Source: RGIG464 sp045643185 (GTDB lineage: Bacteria > Myxococcota_A > Bradymonadia > UBA4248). Taken from it: a stretch of DNA of 26,925 nt. This document shows positions 16,249 to 23,894 of the stretch, one piece after another. How positions within the stretch are numbered: position 1 is the stretch's first letter; every line of letters begins with the position of its first letter. The notes beneath the pieces were generated by a model. That model was not told the origin of the DNA and did not search any database. It saw only the letters and a list, made by a program, of their open reading frames with translations. The stretch spans positions 1-26,925 of the forward strand of contig JAZUKH010000175.1 in the NCBI GenBank assembly GCA_045643185.1, written 5' to 3'. Position numbers and translations under genes: made by a program.

Positions 16249-17871
16249 ATGTTAAATGACGAAAAAAATGCCAAGATCGATGCCCTCATCGGCAAAGTTA
16301 CCCAAGCGACCGTGTCGGCGATCCAAAAAGACGTCGTGATCATTAAAATTGACGACCTGGTCGCCTTCATTCGACGCGACGAGCTGAGTGCCCTGCCCGA
16401 ACTCGAGTCCACGATCGATGTCTATGTCGAAGGCGAAGCCAAAAACGGACTCCTCGCTTGCTCGACGCTCAAAGTTGAGCCAGCAAAAATCCTGAATGAG
16501 ATCCAACAAGCTTTTCTTGATCACAAAGTCATTCAGGCGACCGTCGTGGGCGTCGAAGAAAACGGACTCATCTGCGACGTTATGCGCATGTATGGCTTTA
16601 TGCCCAAACGACAGATCGAAGTCTCCAACATCAATGGACCGCTCGAAGCATACATTGGCAAGACCCTGTCGGCACAGATCATCAAATGTTCCAACGATGG
16701 CACCGTGATCATCAGCCACCGCGAAGTGATCGAAAAAGACGTCCTCAAAGCACGCGAACAGCTGACGTCCAACCTGGCGCTCGGAAACGTCTACACGGCG
16801 ACGATCACACAGATCGTTTCATACGGCGCTTTTGCCGATATCGGCGCCGGCGTGGAAGGCCTCATCCATCGCTCGAACCTGAGTTGGAGCAATGCTGACC
16901 CCGCTGAAGTCGTGGCTATCGGCGACAAAGTCAAAGTCACCATCACCTCACTCGAAAACGGAAAGATCGGGCTCGATCACAAAGCCCATATCGAAGACAC
17001 CTGGGCACAAACGGCAGCCAATTACAAGGTCGATGACGTCGTGGAAGGCACCGTCACGTCGCTCACCAACTTCGGCGCTTTCGTCTCGATCGGCGGCAAA
17101 GTCGAAGGACTCGTCCACAATACCGAATTATCGTGGGACAACAACATCTCGTCCGCCAACCAGTGCCTCAAGCTCAAAGACAAAGTGCGCGTGCGTATCC
17201 TGGCCATCGATAACGACAAGCGAAAACTCAGTCTCAGCCTCAAACGCGCGAGCGAGAATCCCTGGTCAAAAGCCGCTGACACGTACAAGATCGGCAAACG
17301 TTGTTCGCTCAGGGTGCTGAACATCGCAGACTTCGGCTTGTTCGTCGACATGGGCGACGGTCTCAAAGGGCTCATTCATCAAAACGACATTTCGTGGCTC
17401 GGCGGCAGCGACTTCAAAAAGACTTACAAAGTCGGCGACACCGTGGAATGTCTCGTCCTGTCTTGTGATGCAGAACATGGCAAAGCCTCGTTCGGCATCA
17501 AGCAACTCACCGAAGACCCGTGGAACGAGTTTGTCGAAAGCCGCCCGCTCGGCAAAGCGTTCGACGCCGAGATCAAACGCATCGCCAAGTTTGGCGCTTT
17601 TGCCCAGATCGAAAATGTCGAAGGGCTCATTCACATCTCGGAACTTGCGGCGCACCGCGTCAAGACCGTGTCGGACGTCGTCAGCGTCGGCGACAAGGTC
17701 AAAGTCACCGTCGTGACGATCGACGCCGCCAAACGCCGTCTGGGCCTGTCTATGACCGCTCAGCCGTTTGAAGCCGACGAAACCGACTACAACAACGAAC
17801 CACCCAAATCAGTTCACGAAAAAACCAACGCTACGCTGGCCGATATTCTGCCCGACGGCCTCAAAAAGTAG
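16249..17871 (+). CDS. rpsA: Ribosomal protein S1 (six S1 RNA-binding repeats)
   Basis: The protein binds mRNA on the 30S subunit and helps initiation on weak or structured leaders. I count six OB-fold S1 repeats at about 14-76, 91-158, 178-245, 261-333, 347-420 and 434-505. Repeats 3-6 carry the canonical G-A-F-(A/V)-x-(I/L)-x-x-G-V-E-G-L-(I/V)-H pattern. The 540-aa length matches typical six-repeat S1. The frame is open farther upstream to 16081, but that part is the translation of cloverleaf copy 2 and is not S1-like. The ATG at 16249 has SD AAAGAGG (16236-16242) at six bases, so it is the preferred start. The C-terminal 35 residues are acidic and polar. The gene lies between uup and the deaminase on the same strand, with a hairpin terminator at its end. 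Confidence 0.93.
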   Translation: MLNDEKNAKIDALIGKVTQATVSAIQKDVVIIKIDDLVAFIRRDELSALPELESTIDVYVEGEAKNGLLACSTLKVEPAKILNEIQQAFLDHKVIQATVVGVEENGLICDVMRMYGFMPKRQIEVSNINGPLEAYIGKTLSAQIIKCSNDGTVIISHREVIEKDVLKAREQLTSNLALGNVYTATITQIVSYGAFADIGAGVEGLIHRSNLSWSNADPAEVVAIGDKVKVTITSLENGKIGLDHKAHIEDTWAQTAANYKVDDVVEGTVTSLTNFGAFVSIGGKVEGLVHNTELSWDNNISSANQCLKLKDKVRVRILAIDNDKRKLSLSLKRASENPWSKAADTYKIGKRCSLRVLNIADFGLFVDMGDGLKGLIHQNDISWLGGSDFKKTYKVGDTVECLVLSCDAEHGKASFGIKQLTEDPWNEFVESRPLGKAFDAEIKRIAKFGAFAQIENVEGLIHISELAAHRVKTVSDVVSVGDKVKVTVVTIDAAKRRLGLSMTAQPFEADETDYNNEPPKSVHEKTNATLADILPDGLKK

Positions 17872-17878
17872 CTCATTC

Positions 17879-17913
17879 GCCATGCCACGACGGCATGGCA
17901 CACACGCTTTTTT
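17879..17913 (+). terminator. Intrinsic terminator of rpsA
   Basis: GCCATGCC (17879-17886) and GGCATGGC (17892-17899) form a perfect eight-bp stem with loop ACGAC, followed by ACACACGC and a six-T tract (17908-17913). It starts seven bases after the rpsA stop and lies 17 bases before the start of the deaminase gene. The gap of eight bases before the Ts is slightly long for a strong terminator, so partial readthrough is possible. Confidence 0.6.
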
Positions 17914-17930
17914 CGCCAAGGAACCGCATC

Positions 17931-18413
17931 ATGGATATCGAAACGCTTTCTTTGTTTGACCGATCCTGCCTCGACTCGGCGGCTCTGCTCGCCAAGGGTG
18001 CCTTATCGCGCCACCGCAATCTGCCCATCGGCTGCGTGATCGCCCTCGACGAAAAGATCATCGGTTCGGGTGCCAACACCATCCTGCATCCGAACTACGA
18101 TCCTGGTCGGCATGCCGAGATCGAAGCCATTCGCTCCGTCGACGTCCAGTTATGGTCGCGCGCCAAAGACATGACGCTCTACACCACCCTAGAACCCTGT
18201 ATCATGTGTATGACCACGATCGTTCTTTACCAGATCGGACGCGTCGTCTTTGGCGCACGCGACGTGCGCGGCGGTGCGACGTGTTTGTTGCCACACCTGC
18301 CAGCCCTCTACCAGGCTGATCAGTTCAAACTCGTCGGTCCGACCGACCCTGAACGCTTCGACAAACTCTACGAACTCGCCCATCACATGCTTTACGAACC
18401 CGACAAGCGCTAG
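17931..18413 (+). CDS. Nucleoside deaminase (cytidine/deoxycytidylate/TadA-like zinc domain)
   Basis: The 160-aa protein has the zinc-deaminase motif RHAEIEAI (H61, catalytic E63) and T-L-E-P-C90-I-M-C93, giving the His-Cys-Cys zinc site and the proton-shuttling Glu. The order PIGCVIA-x(18)-HAE then PCxxC is that of the TadA/guanine deaminase/CMP deaminase superfamily. It is small and has no added domain. Whether it edits tRNA-Arg wobble A to I (TadA) or acts on free nucleosides or bases cannot be decided from motifs; proximity to rpsA and uup slightly favours a tRNA role. The frame extends upstream to an ATG at 17895, but that lies inside the rpsA terminator hairpin. The ATG at 17931 has SD AAGGAA at 17918-17923 and is chosen. 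C-terminus ends in YEPDKR. Confidence 0.85.
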   Translation: MDIETLSLFDRSCLDSAALLAKGALSRHRNLPIGCVIALDEKIIGSGANTILHPNYDPGRHAEIEAIRSVDVQLWSRAKDMTLYTTLEPCIMCMTTIVLYQIGRVVFGARDVRGGATCLLPHLPALYQADQFKLVGPTDPERFDKLYELAHHMLYEPDKR

Positions 18414-18419
18414 CGGCCC

Positions 18420-18434
18420 CCTGCGCGCCGCAGG
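18420..18434 (+). terminator. Possible hairpin after the deaminase gene
   Basis: CCTGCG (18420-18425) and CGCAGG (18429-18434) form a short perfect GC-rich stem with a three-base loop, seven bases past the deaminase stop. It is followed by GC-rich sequence rather than Ts, so terminator function is uncertain. Confidence 0.3.
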
Positions 18435-18442
18435 CCCAGGCC

Positions 18443-18513
18443 TGCTTAAAACCAAAATGCTCAAGGATCAACGAATCCAAAACATAATTGTGATCCCCAA
18501 GTGAGCTGTAACA
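18443..18513 (-). repeat. ~70-bp dispersed repeat, copy A
   Basis: Read on the minus strand it starts TGTTACAGCTCACTTGGGG, continues ATCACAATTATGTTTT, then GGATTCGTTGATCCTTG and ends AGCATTTTGGTTTTAAGC. Copy C at 25917 matches over the whole length with a few substitutions; copy B at 21251 is more divergent. It lies between the deaminase gene and the regulator promoter, oriented toward the deaminase gene's 3' end. No coding frame is preserved between copies. Confidence 0.7.
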
Positions 18514-18536
18514 GCAGGTTGGTACAAGCACACCGT

Positions 18537-18571
18537 GCGTGTTTACACACGCCTTCCCCCTGTGGTATAAT
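18537..18571 (+). promoter_or_regulatory. Sigma-70-like promoter with palindrome over the -35 box, for the regulator gene
   Basis: TTTACA (18542-18547) and TATAAT (18566-18571) are spaced 18 bases, with the regulator ATG 20 bases past the -10, so the leader would be very short. GCGTGT-TTAC-ACACGC (18537-18552), a perfect six-base inverted repeat, covers the -35 box, as expected for an operator. The SD AGGAGG (18581-18586) follows directly. The autoregulator identity is inference. Confidence 0.55.
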
Positions 18572-18591
18572 GGACGCTCCAGGAGGAATGC

Positions 18592-20097
18592 ATGTCAAAA
18601 ATATGGATTGTTGACGACGAAAAAAACCTACTAAAAATGACCGAGATCATGCTGATGCGTGCCGGTCATGAAGTCGAAGGTTTCTATAGTGGACTGGCGG
18701 CGATCGAAGCGATCGCGCGCGCAGGAAAAGGTGGTGCGGCACTCGACGTGGACGTGATCCTGACGGATCTTCAGCTGACAGACACAACAGGCTTGGAAGT
18801 TCTGAAAGCCGCCAAAATGATGGATGCGAGTACCCAGGTCATTTTGATGACTGCCTATGCCTCGACCCAGACAGCGGTCGAAGCCATGAAAGACGGCGCC
18901 TTCAACTATATTGAAAAGCCTTTTAAACAGGACAAACTGCTCGAACTGATTCGCGGCGCTGCGTGGCAACGAGAAGTCATGCGCGAAAAACGCGTGCTGC
19001 AGACGCGCAACAATGCCCAGGCTGTGCTTTCAAACTTCATCGCGCTTTCCCCACAAATGAAAGACGTGATCGACATGATCACGCGCGTCGCGCCAACACG
19101 GGCGAACATCCTGATCACGGGCGAATCGGGTACAGGTAAGGAAGTCGTGGCGAGGGCGATCCATAAGTTGAGTTCTGTGGCTGACAAGCCTTTCGTGCCC
19201 GTCAACTGCGGTGCTATTCCGGAAACGCTGCTGGAAAGCGAGTTTTTTGGCTACGTCCGCGGCGCCTTTACCGGCGCTAATCGCGACAAAACCGGTTATT
19301 TTGCGGCGGCAAATGGCGGCACACTCTTTCTCGATGAGATCGGCGAACTACCCTTGCCAATGCAGGTCAAATTGTTGCGTGCAATTCAGGAACGTAAGAT
19401 CCAACGCATCGGTGAAACAACAGAACATAGCGTCGATGTCAGAATCATTGCAGCAACAAACCGTAATTTGCGCGATGAAGTGGCTGAAAAACGTTTTCGA
19501 GAAGATCTGTTTTTCAGGTTAAAAGTCATTCAGATCGCTATTCCGCCTTTACGCGAACGACGTGAAGATATTCCGGCACTCGTCCACTATTTTATTAAGA
19601 AATACAACGAGGAACTGGGGCAAACGATCCGTGGCATTGAGGAAGAAGCACTCGCTTGTCTGAATGTCTATCCGTTCAGCGGCAACGTGCGTGAACTGGA
19701 AAACATCATTCAAGGCGCCATGACCCTCGAAATGAGCGATCAGATCACAATGGCTTCACTGCCGCCAGAAGTGATCGGAGCCGCAAACAACGCCAGTTCC
19801 GCAAACAAACTGCTCGCCATGTGCGGCATCTATGAAGACGAAGATCTTTCCACCGAGATCCCCATCGACGCTGTGCTGGAAAATACAAGTATGGCACGCC
19901 GACTCGTCACCCTCGGCGAAGGCGTTGAACTCGAGAATTACGTCGAAAATGTCGAACGTGACCTCATCGAACAGTCCCTTGAAAAAACACATGGCAATGT
20001 CACCAAGGCTGCTGATCTGTTACACATTACATTCAGAAGCCTGCGTTATAAATTAAAAAAATATGGGATCGCGGCCGACAAAACCGATGACACGTAA
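18592..20097 (+). CDS. Sigma-54-dependent response regulator (NtrC family)
   Basis: This is a complete three-domain regulator. The receiver domain (1-125) has the acidic pair D8-D9, phosphoacceptor D59 (ILTD59LQL), T87 (LMT87AYA) and K109 (EKPF). The AAA+ domain (about 150-385) has Walker A GESGTGKE (177-184), the sigma-54 contact loop GAFTGA (224-229), Walker B GGTLFLDEIGELPLP and the RFREDLFFRL segment. The C-terminus (about 460-495) has a Fis-type helix-turn-helix, HGNVTKAADLLHI-TFRSLRYKLKKYGI. Phosphorylation should drive sigma-54 promoter opening. No histidine kinase lies next to it, so it is an orphan in this window. The overall plan resembles PilR/NtrC-like regulators of myxobacteria. 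Strong SD AGGAGG; 501 aa is a normal length. Targets are unknown; I saw no convincing -24/-12 site nearby. Confidence 0.93.
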   Translation: MSKIWIVDDEKNLLKMTEIMLMRAGHEVEGFYSGLAAIEAIARAGKGGAALDVDVILTDLQLTDTTGLEVLKAAKMMDASTQVILMTAYASTQTAVEAMKDGAFNYIEKPFKQDKLLELIRGAAWQREVMREKRVLQTRNNAQAVLSNFIALSPQMKDVIDMITRVAPTRANILITGESGTGKEVVARAIHKLSSVADKPFVPVNCGAIPETLLESEFFGYVRGAFTGANRDKTGYFAAANGGTLFLDEIGELPLPMQVKLLRAIQERKIQRIGETTEHSVDVRIIAATNRNLRDEVAEKRFREDLFFRLKVIQIAIPPLRERREDIPALVHYFIKKYNEELGQTIRGIEEEALACLNVYPFSGNVRELENIIQGAMTLEMSDQITMASLPPEVIGAANNASSANKLLAMCGIYEDEDLSTEIPIDAVLENTSMARRLVTLGEGVELENYVENVERDLIEQSLEKTHGNVTKAADLLHITFRSLRYKLKKYGIAADKTDDT

Positions 20098-20135
20098 GAA
20101 ATAGATTGACGTTTGTCTGCGTTCTCATTAAGTAT

Positions 20136-20270
20136 CGCGCCGACCGGCGAAGGCGCGAGGAAACGAGACGTGCCATGGCACGACTCGCCGAGCAAATGCC
20201 GGACACACATGGAACGTCGCGCCAAACGAAAGTCAGTCCGAGGCGCGAACGGTAACAAAGCCGTTTTCTT
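20136..20270 (+). terminator. Nested inverted repeats and possible terminator after the regulator gene
   Basis: In the 227-base gap three palindromic elements follow one another: CGCGCC/GGCGCG (20136-20157), a 14-base palindrome CGTGCCATGGCACG (20169-20182), and a second CGCGCC/GGCGCG pair (20218-20223, 20242-20247). Then AACGG/CCGTT (20248-20252, 20261-20265) is followed by TTCTT, the part most like an intrinsic terminator. The rest of the gap holds no convincing gene. Confidence 0.4.
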
Positions 20271-20324
20271 CCAAAGCAAGATATCTTAATAAAACAAATA
20301 AATTAACAGGCCAGTTAATAAAAT

Positions 20325-20687
20325 ATGAAGAAATTAGTTATTACCTTTCTTTTTTGTGGCTTGACCGCCATCGGGTGTGAAGCCGGGGTCGGCGACAAAT
20401 GCGAGACCTCAAACGAATGCCCAACCGGTACCATCTGCGATACCGACTCTCCGTCCGGCTACTGCCTCGCCTATGGCTGCGAATCCAATGAGGAATGCCC
20501 TGAAGACGCAGTTTGCGTCGAGTTCGCACCTGACATCACCTATTGCCTCAAAAAATGCAAATCTAACGATGACTGTCGAAAGAAATACGTCTGTCGAAAC
20601 GACATTGGTGACCAGAAATTCTGTTATGTCGCTCCCGACGGCGTTTATGGCCGAAACGAAGAAAACAAAGTCGAGTTTAATCAATAA
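20325..20687 (+). CDS. Small Cys-rich lipoprotein with three four-cysteine modules
   Basis: The 120-aa product has a lipoprotein signal (MKKLVITFLFCGLTAIGC, lipobox AIGC, Cys18). The mature part contains 12 further cysteines arranged as three modules C-x5-C-x5-C-x(8-9)-C, for example CETSNEC-PTGTIC, CESNEEC-PEDAVC and CKSNDDC-RKKYVC. Such disulfide-stabilised Cys modules are common in secreted and outer-membrane lipoproteins of Myxococcota, where they are often of unknown role. The protein should be extracytoplasmic, disulfide-bonded and membrane-attached. No enzyme motif is seen. The SD before the ATG is weak, and the region before it is AT-rich. It converges with the HELGH protein gene. The call of lipoprotein is strong, and function is unknown. 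Confidence 0.75.
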   Translation: MKKLVITFLFCGLTAIGCEAGVGDKCETSNECPTGTICDTDSPSGYCLAYGCESNEECPEDAVCVEFAPDITYCLKKCKSNDDCRKKYVCRNDIGDQKFCYVAPDGVYGRNEENKVEFNQ

Positions 20688-20732
20688 ATGAGTGGACAAG
20701 TGCAACGCCACCGTCTGACAGTTACGAGTTTT

Positions 20733-21119
20733 CTACGACCTGTGACGTTGCACGCCGCCCAGTTTATCGGCCCAATTTTCGGGAAAATGGGCATAATAAT
20801 CTACCTGGCTGCCGCGTTTTCTCAAATAACGATCCAGTAGATTCAACGACACCGAGGGAAGACCGACGACGAACAAATACAAAGGTCCAAGCATACGCGA
20901 CTGCTTTCGATGTCCTAATTCATGTTGCAGATCAACTTGGCTGGACCCAACTTCTAAAAAAACAAACTCGCCCAAGCAAACGCCGTTAAATATCTTGCCG
21001 CGATAAACGCAACCTTCCCGTGTTAAAGGCGTTCTTTTAACTTTTAAATAACAAAGATAAGCAAGTGCGACGAGCGTTTGCGGAGCTTCCCAAATCAACC
21101 AAAACCATGTGCCTCGCAT
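20733..21119 (-). CDS. Small membrane protein with HELGH metallopeptidase-like motif
   Basis: The protein is 128 residues from the ATG at 21119, which has SD GAGGTG (21126-21131) at six bases; the frame is open to 21170 but that extension has no SD. It starts with a hydrophobic segment (MRGTWFWLIWEAPQTLVALAYLCYL) and has HELGH at 66-70 followed by RKQSRMLGPLYLFVVGLPSV (about 71-90, hydrophobic) and ENWADKLGG (114-122). HExxH followed by a membrane-associated hydrophobic stretch suggests a small zinc site, and ENWAD offers acidic residues that may complete it. I recognise the pattern HExGHxxQSRxLGPLYLxxxGxPS as shared by small uncharacterised proteins of several bacteria, without a known function. 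Proteolysis is inferred, not shown. Confidence 0.65.
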   Translation of the reverse strand: MRGTWFWLIWEAPQTLVALAYLCYLKVKRTPLTREGCVYRGKIFNGVCLGEFVFLEVGSSQVDLQHELGHRKQSRMLGPLYLFVVGLPSVSLNLLDRYLRKRGSQVDYYAHFPENWADKLGGVQRHRS

Positions 21120-21250
21120 CGTCATCACCTCATTTTGTTTTGTTTCGACATAGTTAATGTGAATATTCAATCGGCGTGAAGCCGATTGTATAGAATCTAA
21201 ATAATGTTTTATTTTATAGAAATTTTCAAATAATACAATAACAAACTCAT

Positions 21251-21341
21251 GTTACAGCTCAGTCAAGGATGCTTTGTCTGGACAATGCTCAAGAATCAAC
21301 GCAATCTAAAACTTAATTGTGATCCACGAGTGAGTAATAAC
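21251..21341 (-). repeat. ~70-bp dispersed repeat, copy B (longer, with terminal inverted repeats)
   Basis: The minus strand reads GTTATTACTCACTCGTGGAT, CACAATTAAGTTTTAGATTG, CGTTGATTCTTGAGCATTG, matching copies A and C with more changes. A GTTACAGCTCAGTCAAGGAT on the plus strand at 21251-21270 is a second, opposed copy of the repeat end, so the 91-base block has terminal inverted repeats. The remainder of the 413-base gap (21120-21532) is strongly AT-rich (21341-21420, mostly TA runs) and ends in the hairpin at 21458. No gene is seen in it. Confidence 0.6.
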
Positions 21342-21457
21342 AAATTAATAGATATTATAATATATAATATAACACGTTTATATAAAATATCTTTCGTTAT
21401 TTAGTTCAAACGTTGATTTATTATCATGTGTTGAGCAATAAAGACGAATTTGAAACA

Positions 21458-21519
21458 TCATGAAGCTCGTCCGCCCACCACCGTTTGAGGTAAAAAAAGT
21501 GGGCGAACGAACTTCATGA
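21458..21519 (-). terminator. 21-bp hairpin at the 3' end of the protease gene
   Basis: Arms 21458-21478 and 21499-21519 are reverse complements with two differences. On the plus strand these are C/A mismatches, but in minus-strand RNA they become U.G wobbles, so the full 21-bp stem forms in the transcript of the protease gene, 14 bases past its stop. The 20-base loop has a run of seven T on that strand. It probably terminates or protects the mRNA. Confidence 0.6.
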
Positions 21520-21532
21520 GTGATGTCTAGAA

Positions 21533-23677
21533 TTACTTGGCAGATCTTCTACGACGGATCAAACCGGCGAAGAGACCAAGCGTAAGCAGGAGGGCACCAA
21601 ACTGCGAACCGGAGCGATGCAGCGTACCCGCAGAACAGCTGCTGTAGTTCGCATCCGAGGGGCAATCGGAGTCGTCGCTGTCGATCCAACCATCGCGGTC
21701 ATTATCGATACCGTCGTCACAGATCTCACCAACGGGCGCGCTGCTCTGGCAGGCATCCGTGTACTTGCAGGCGCTATCGGCGCAATCGGTATAACCATTT
21801 TTGTCATCGTCGATGCCGTTGCCGCAGATCTCTTTCTTGACATCGCCGCCCGTGTGCGAACCGCCTTTGCAGGCATCCGTATCGGCGCAGGCCGAGTCTT
21901 TGCAATCGGTGTAACCATTGCGGTCATCGTCGATGCCATTGCCACAGATCTCGACGACCGGGGCAACGTAGCAACCCGCGTAGTCGTCACAAGCCGGATC
22001 ATCGCAGTCGATCAGGCCATTGCGGTCATCGTCTTTGCCATTACCACAGATCTCAACGCGGTTACAGGAAGCGTCGTTGCGGCAGGCCGCATCGTCGCAG
22101 TCGATCAAGCCGTTTTTGTCGTCGTCCTTGCCATTGCCACAGATCTCAACAACAGGTGCACTGTAGCAATACGAATCGTATTTACAGGCCGGGTCATTGC
22201 AGTCGGCAAGGCCGTTGAGGTCGTCGTCGATGCCGTTATCACAGATCTCGTCGACAGGAATGTAGCACGCGGGATCATCAATGCAGTCGGCATCATTGCA
22301 GTCAGTATAACCATTGAGGTTATCATCGATACCATTGTTGCAGATCTCACGCACGCAGTAGATGGAGTTGGCGCAATCGGCATCCGCGCAGTCTTTCTTA
22401 CCGTCACGGTCGTTGTCTTTGCCGTCGTTGCAGATCTCGGCCGGCACGCAGGCAGACGTATCGATCTTGCAGTCAGCCGTACAGAGCAACTTGCCGCTGC
22501 TGTATTCGCGGCTGTAATCGGCACAGGCCGTCAAGTTGCTGAGGAAGTCGTTGCCATCGCAAACTTCATTATTATTGACGATGCCGTCGCCGCAACGTTT
22601 GATGCAGGCCGGGAAGGTGGAGCAATCGGAGTCAGCGCAATCCACTTTGCCATCGCCGTCGTTGTCTTTGCCATCATCGCAGTATTCGACCTTGATGCCG
22701 TAGCACTGAGCATACCAGTTGCAATCCTGATCCTGAAGGTCGACCAGTCCATCGCCATCGTTATCGATGTTGTCATCGCAATCTTCGTAGGCAAGGTTGC
22801 TGAAAACTTCAGGCGCTTTGGACTTCATCCAGTCATAGAAATCCCAAACGGCGGTGCTGACGCCGTATTGCGTACAATACTGATCGCCGTAGGAGGTAAC
22901 ACCCGCGACATATTCGACACCGTTACGTTTCACGAAAGCAGGACCGCCGGAGTCACCCGAGCAAGGACCACCTTCTTCCTGAACATAGAAAAGCGTGCCG
23001 TAATCGGTATAAACTTCTTCTTTGTACGAGCTGTAACCATACCAGGAACTCGCGCTGATGTAGGTGCCCGTCGCGCAGCTGGACGTCGATCTCGTGTTGT
23101 TCGCGGCGCCGCAATACGTATCCAGCGACGACGTGATCTTCATCTTGGTGCCATAAGCATCACGTTCCGTCACACCAAAACCAGAAAATTCGACCGAAGG
23201 ATTACACGCATTGATCTCGTTCTGATTGATCGCCATTTCAGGCGGAAGCGGAAGGATCGGTTTCGCTTTCGACGAAGGCACTGCCGTCGCCAATTTCAAA
23301 AGCGTGATATCGTTGTAGCATGAACCATCCGGCTTCGTCGTGTATTTCTCATGCTCATAGACCGCGCTGACTTTGTAGTTCGTCAACGAAGACATCGTAT
23401 TGCCAATACCAACTTTGATGTTCTTACGCTGCGTAGACGTCAGCTCATCAACACAGTGACCAGCCGTCAAGACCCATTGCGGATGGATCAACGTACCAGA
23501 ACACAAACTATCGCCAAGATCAATAAAGACAACGGCATTATGCGCCGTCGTCGTATCCTTGGCACCATAAAAAATCTCATGACGCGTCGTATTCAGTTCC
23601 GAATTATCCATCGAATCTGAGCAGCCCACCAAAAGGGATGCAGCCAGAGCGGCCAAAACATAAATTTTCTTGTTCAT
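21533..23677 (-). CDS. Secreted trypsin-fold serine protease with ten Asp/Cys repeats and MYXO-CTERM-like tail
   Basis: From the ATG at 23677 (SD AGGAAG) the product is 714 aa: lipoprotein signal MNKKIYVLAALAASLLVGC (Cys19), then an S1 (chymotrypsin-fold) protease domain, about 35-290. The catalytic triad is visible: H74 in TAGHC, D123 in YNDITLLKL, S243 in GDSGGPAF. By counting back six residues, the S1-pocket position equivalent to chymotrypsin 189 is Gly237, not Asp, so trypsin specificity is not expected. After it come ten ~20-residue motifs of the form C-x-(D/N)-G-x-D-(D/N)-D-x-(D/N)-G-x-x-D-(C/S)-x-D-x-x-C, calcium-binding-like, with one DUF4215-like insertion (CGDGIVNNNEVCD). The C-terminus has CSAGTL, a hydrophobic helix and RRRR, a MYXO-CTERM-like sorting signal. 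The open frame reaches 23758, but without SD. The serpin gene lies upstream on the same strand. Confidence 0.88.
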   Translation of the reverse strand: MNKKIYVLAALAASLLVGCSDSMDNSELNTTRHEIFYGAKDTTTAHNAVVFIDLGDSLCSGTLIHPQWVLTAGHCVDELTSTQRKNIKVGIGNTMSSLTNYKVSAVYEHEKYTTKPDGSCYNDITLLKLATAVPSSKAKPILPLPPEMAINQNEINACNPSVEFSGFGVTERDAYGTKMKITSSLDTYCGAANNTRSTSSCATGTYISASSWYGYSSYKEEVYTDYGTLFYVQEEGGPCSGDSGGPAFVKRNGVEYVAGVTSYGDQYCTQYGVSTAVWDFYDWMKSKAPEVFSNLAYEDCDDNIDNDGDGLVDLQDQDCNWYAQCYGIKVEYCDDGKDNDGDGKVDCADSDCSTFPACIKRCGDGIVNNNEVCDGNDFLSNLTACADYSREYSSGKLLCTADCKIDTSACVPAEICNDGKDNDRDGKKDCADADCANSIYCVREICNNGIDDNLNGYTDCNDADCIDDPACYIPVDEICDNGIDDDLNGLADCNDPACKYDSYCYSAPVVEICGNGKDDDKNGLIDCDDAACRNDASCNRVEICGNGKDDDRNGLIDCDDPACDDYAGCYVAPVVEICGNGIDDDRNGYTDCKDSACADTDACKGGSHTGGDVKKEICGNGIDDDKNGYTDCADSACKYTDACQSSAPVGEICDDGIDNDRDGWIDSDDSDCPSDANYSSCSAGTLHRSGSQFGALLLTLGLFAGLIRRRRSAK

Positions 23678-23894
23678 TATTCGCTTCCTGTTGAGAGGAT
23701 AGGTTACTTCATTCAAAGCTATGCTTCGAACAACGGCAACGGATATTGGACTTTTCACTTTACCTTGTCAATTATTTATTCCCTTGATCAGACGACACAT
23801 TCCTATACAATTGGATAAATTGAATTTTGAACATCAAATCATTCATATTTCTAATTAAATAAGGAAATTCATCTTATTCAACGAATGAAATTAT

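Noticed and set aside
17895..17930. 12-residue N-terminal extension of the deaminase
   Set aside because: That ATG lies in the rpsA terminator hairpin and T tract; the ATG at 17931 has an SD.
21251..21341. Integron attC-like site
   Set aside because: GTTAC ends resemble core sites at first sight, but the bases do not fit GTTRRRY/RYYYAAC, and no integrase or cassette array is seen.
21617..23323. 568-codon plus-strand open frame opposite the protease gene
   Set aside because: It is the antisense reading of the Asp-rich repeats and the protease domain, so its Val/Ile/Ala-rich pattern reflects the repeats. No SD, and the minus strand has a clear functional protein.
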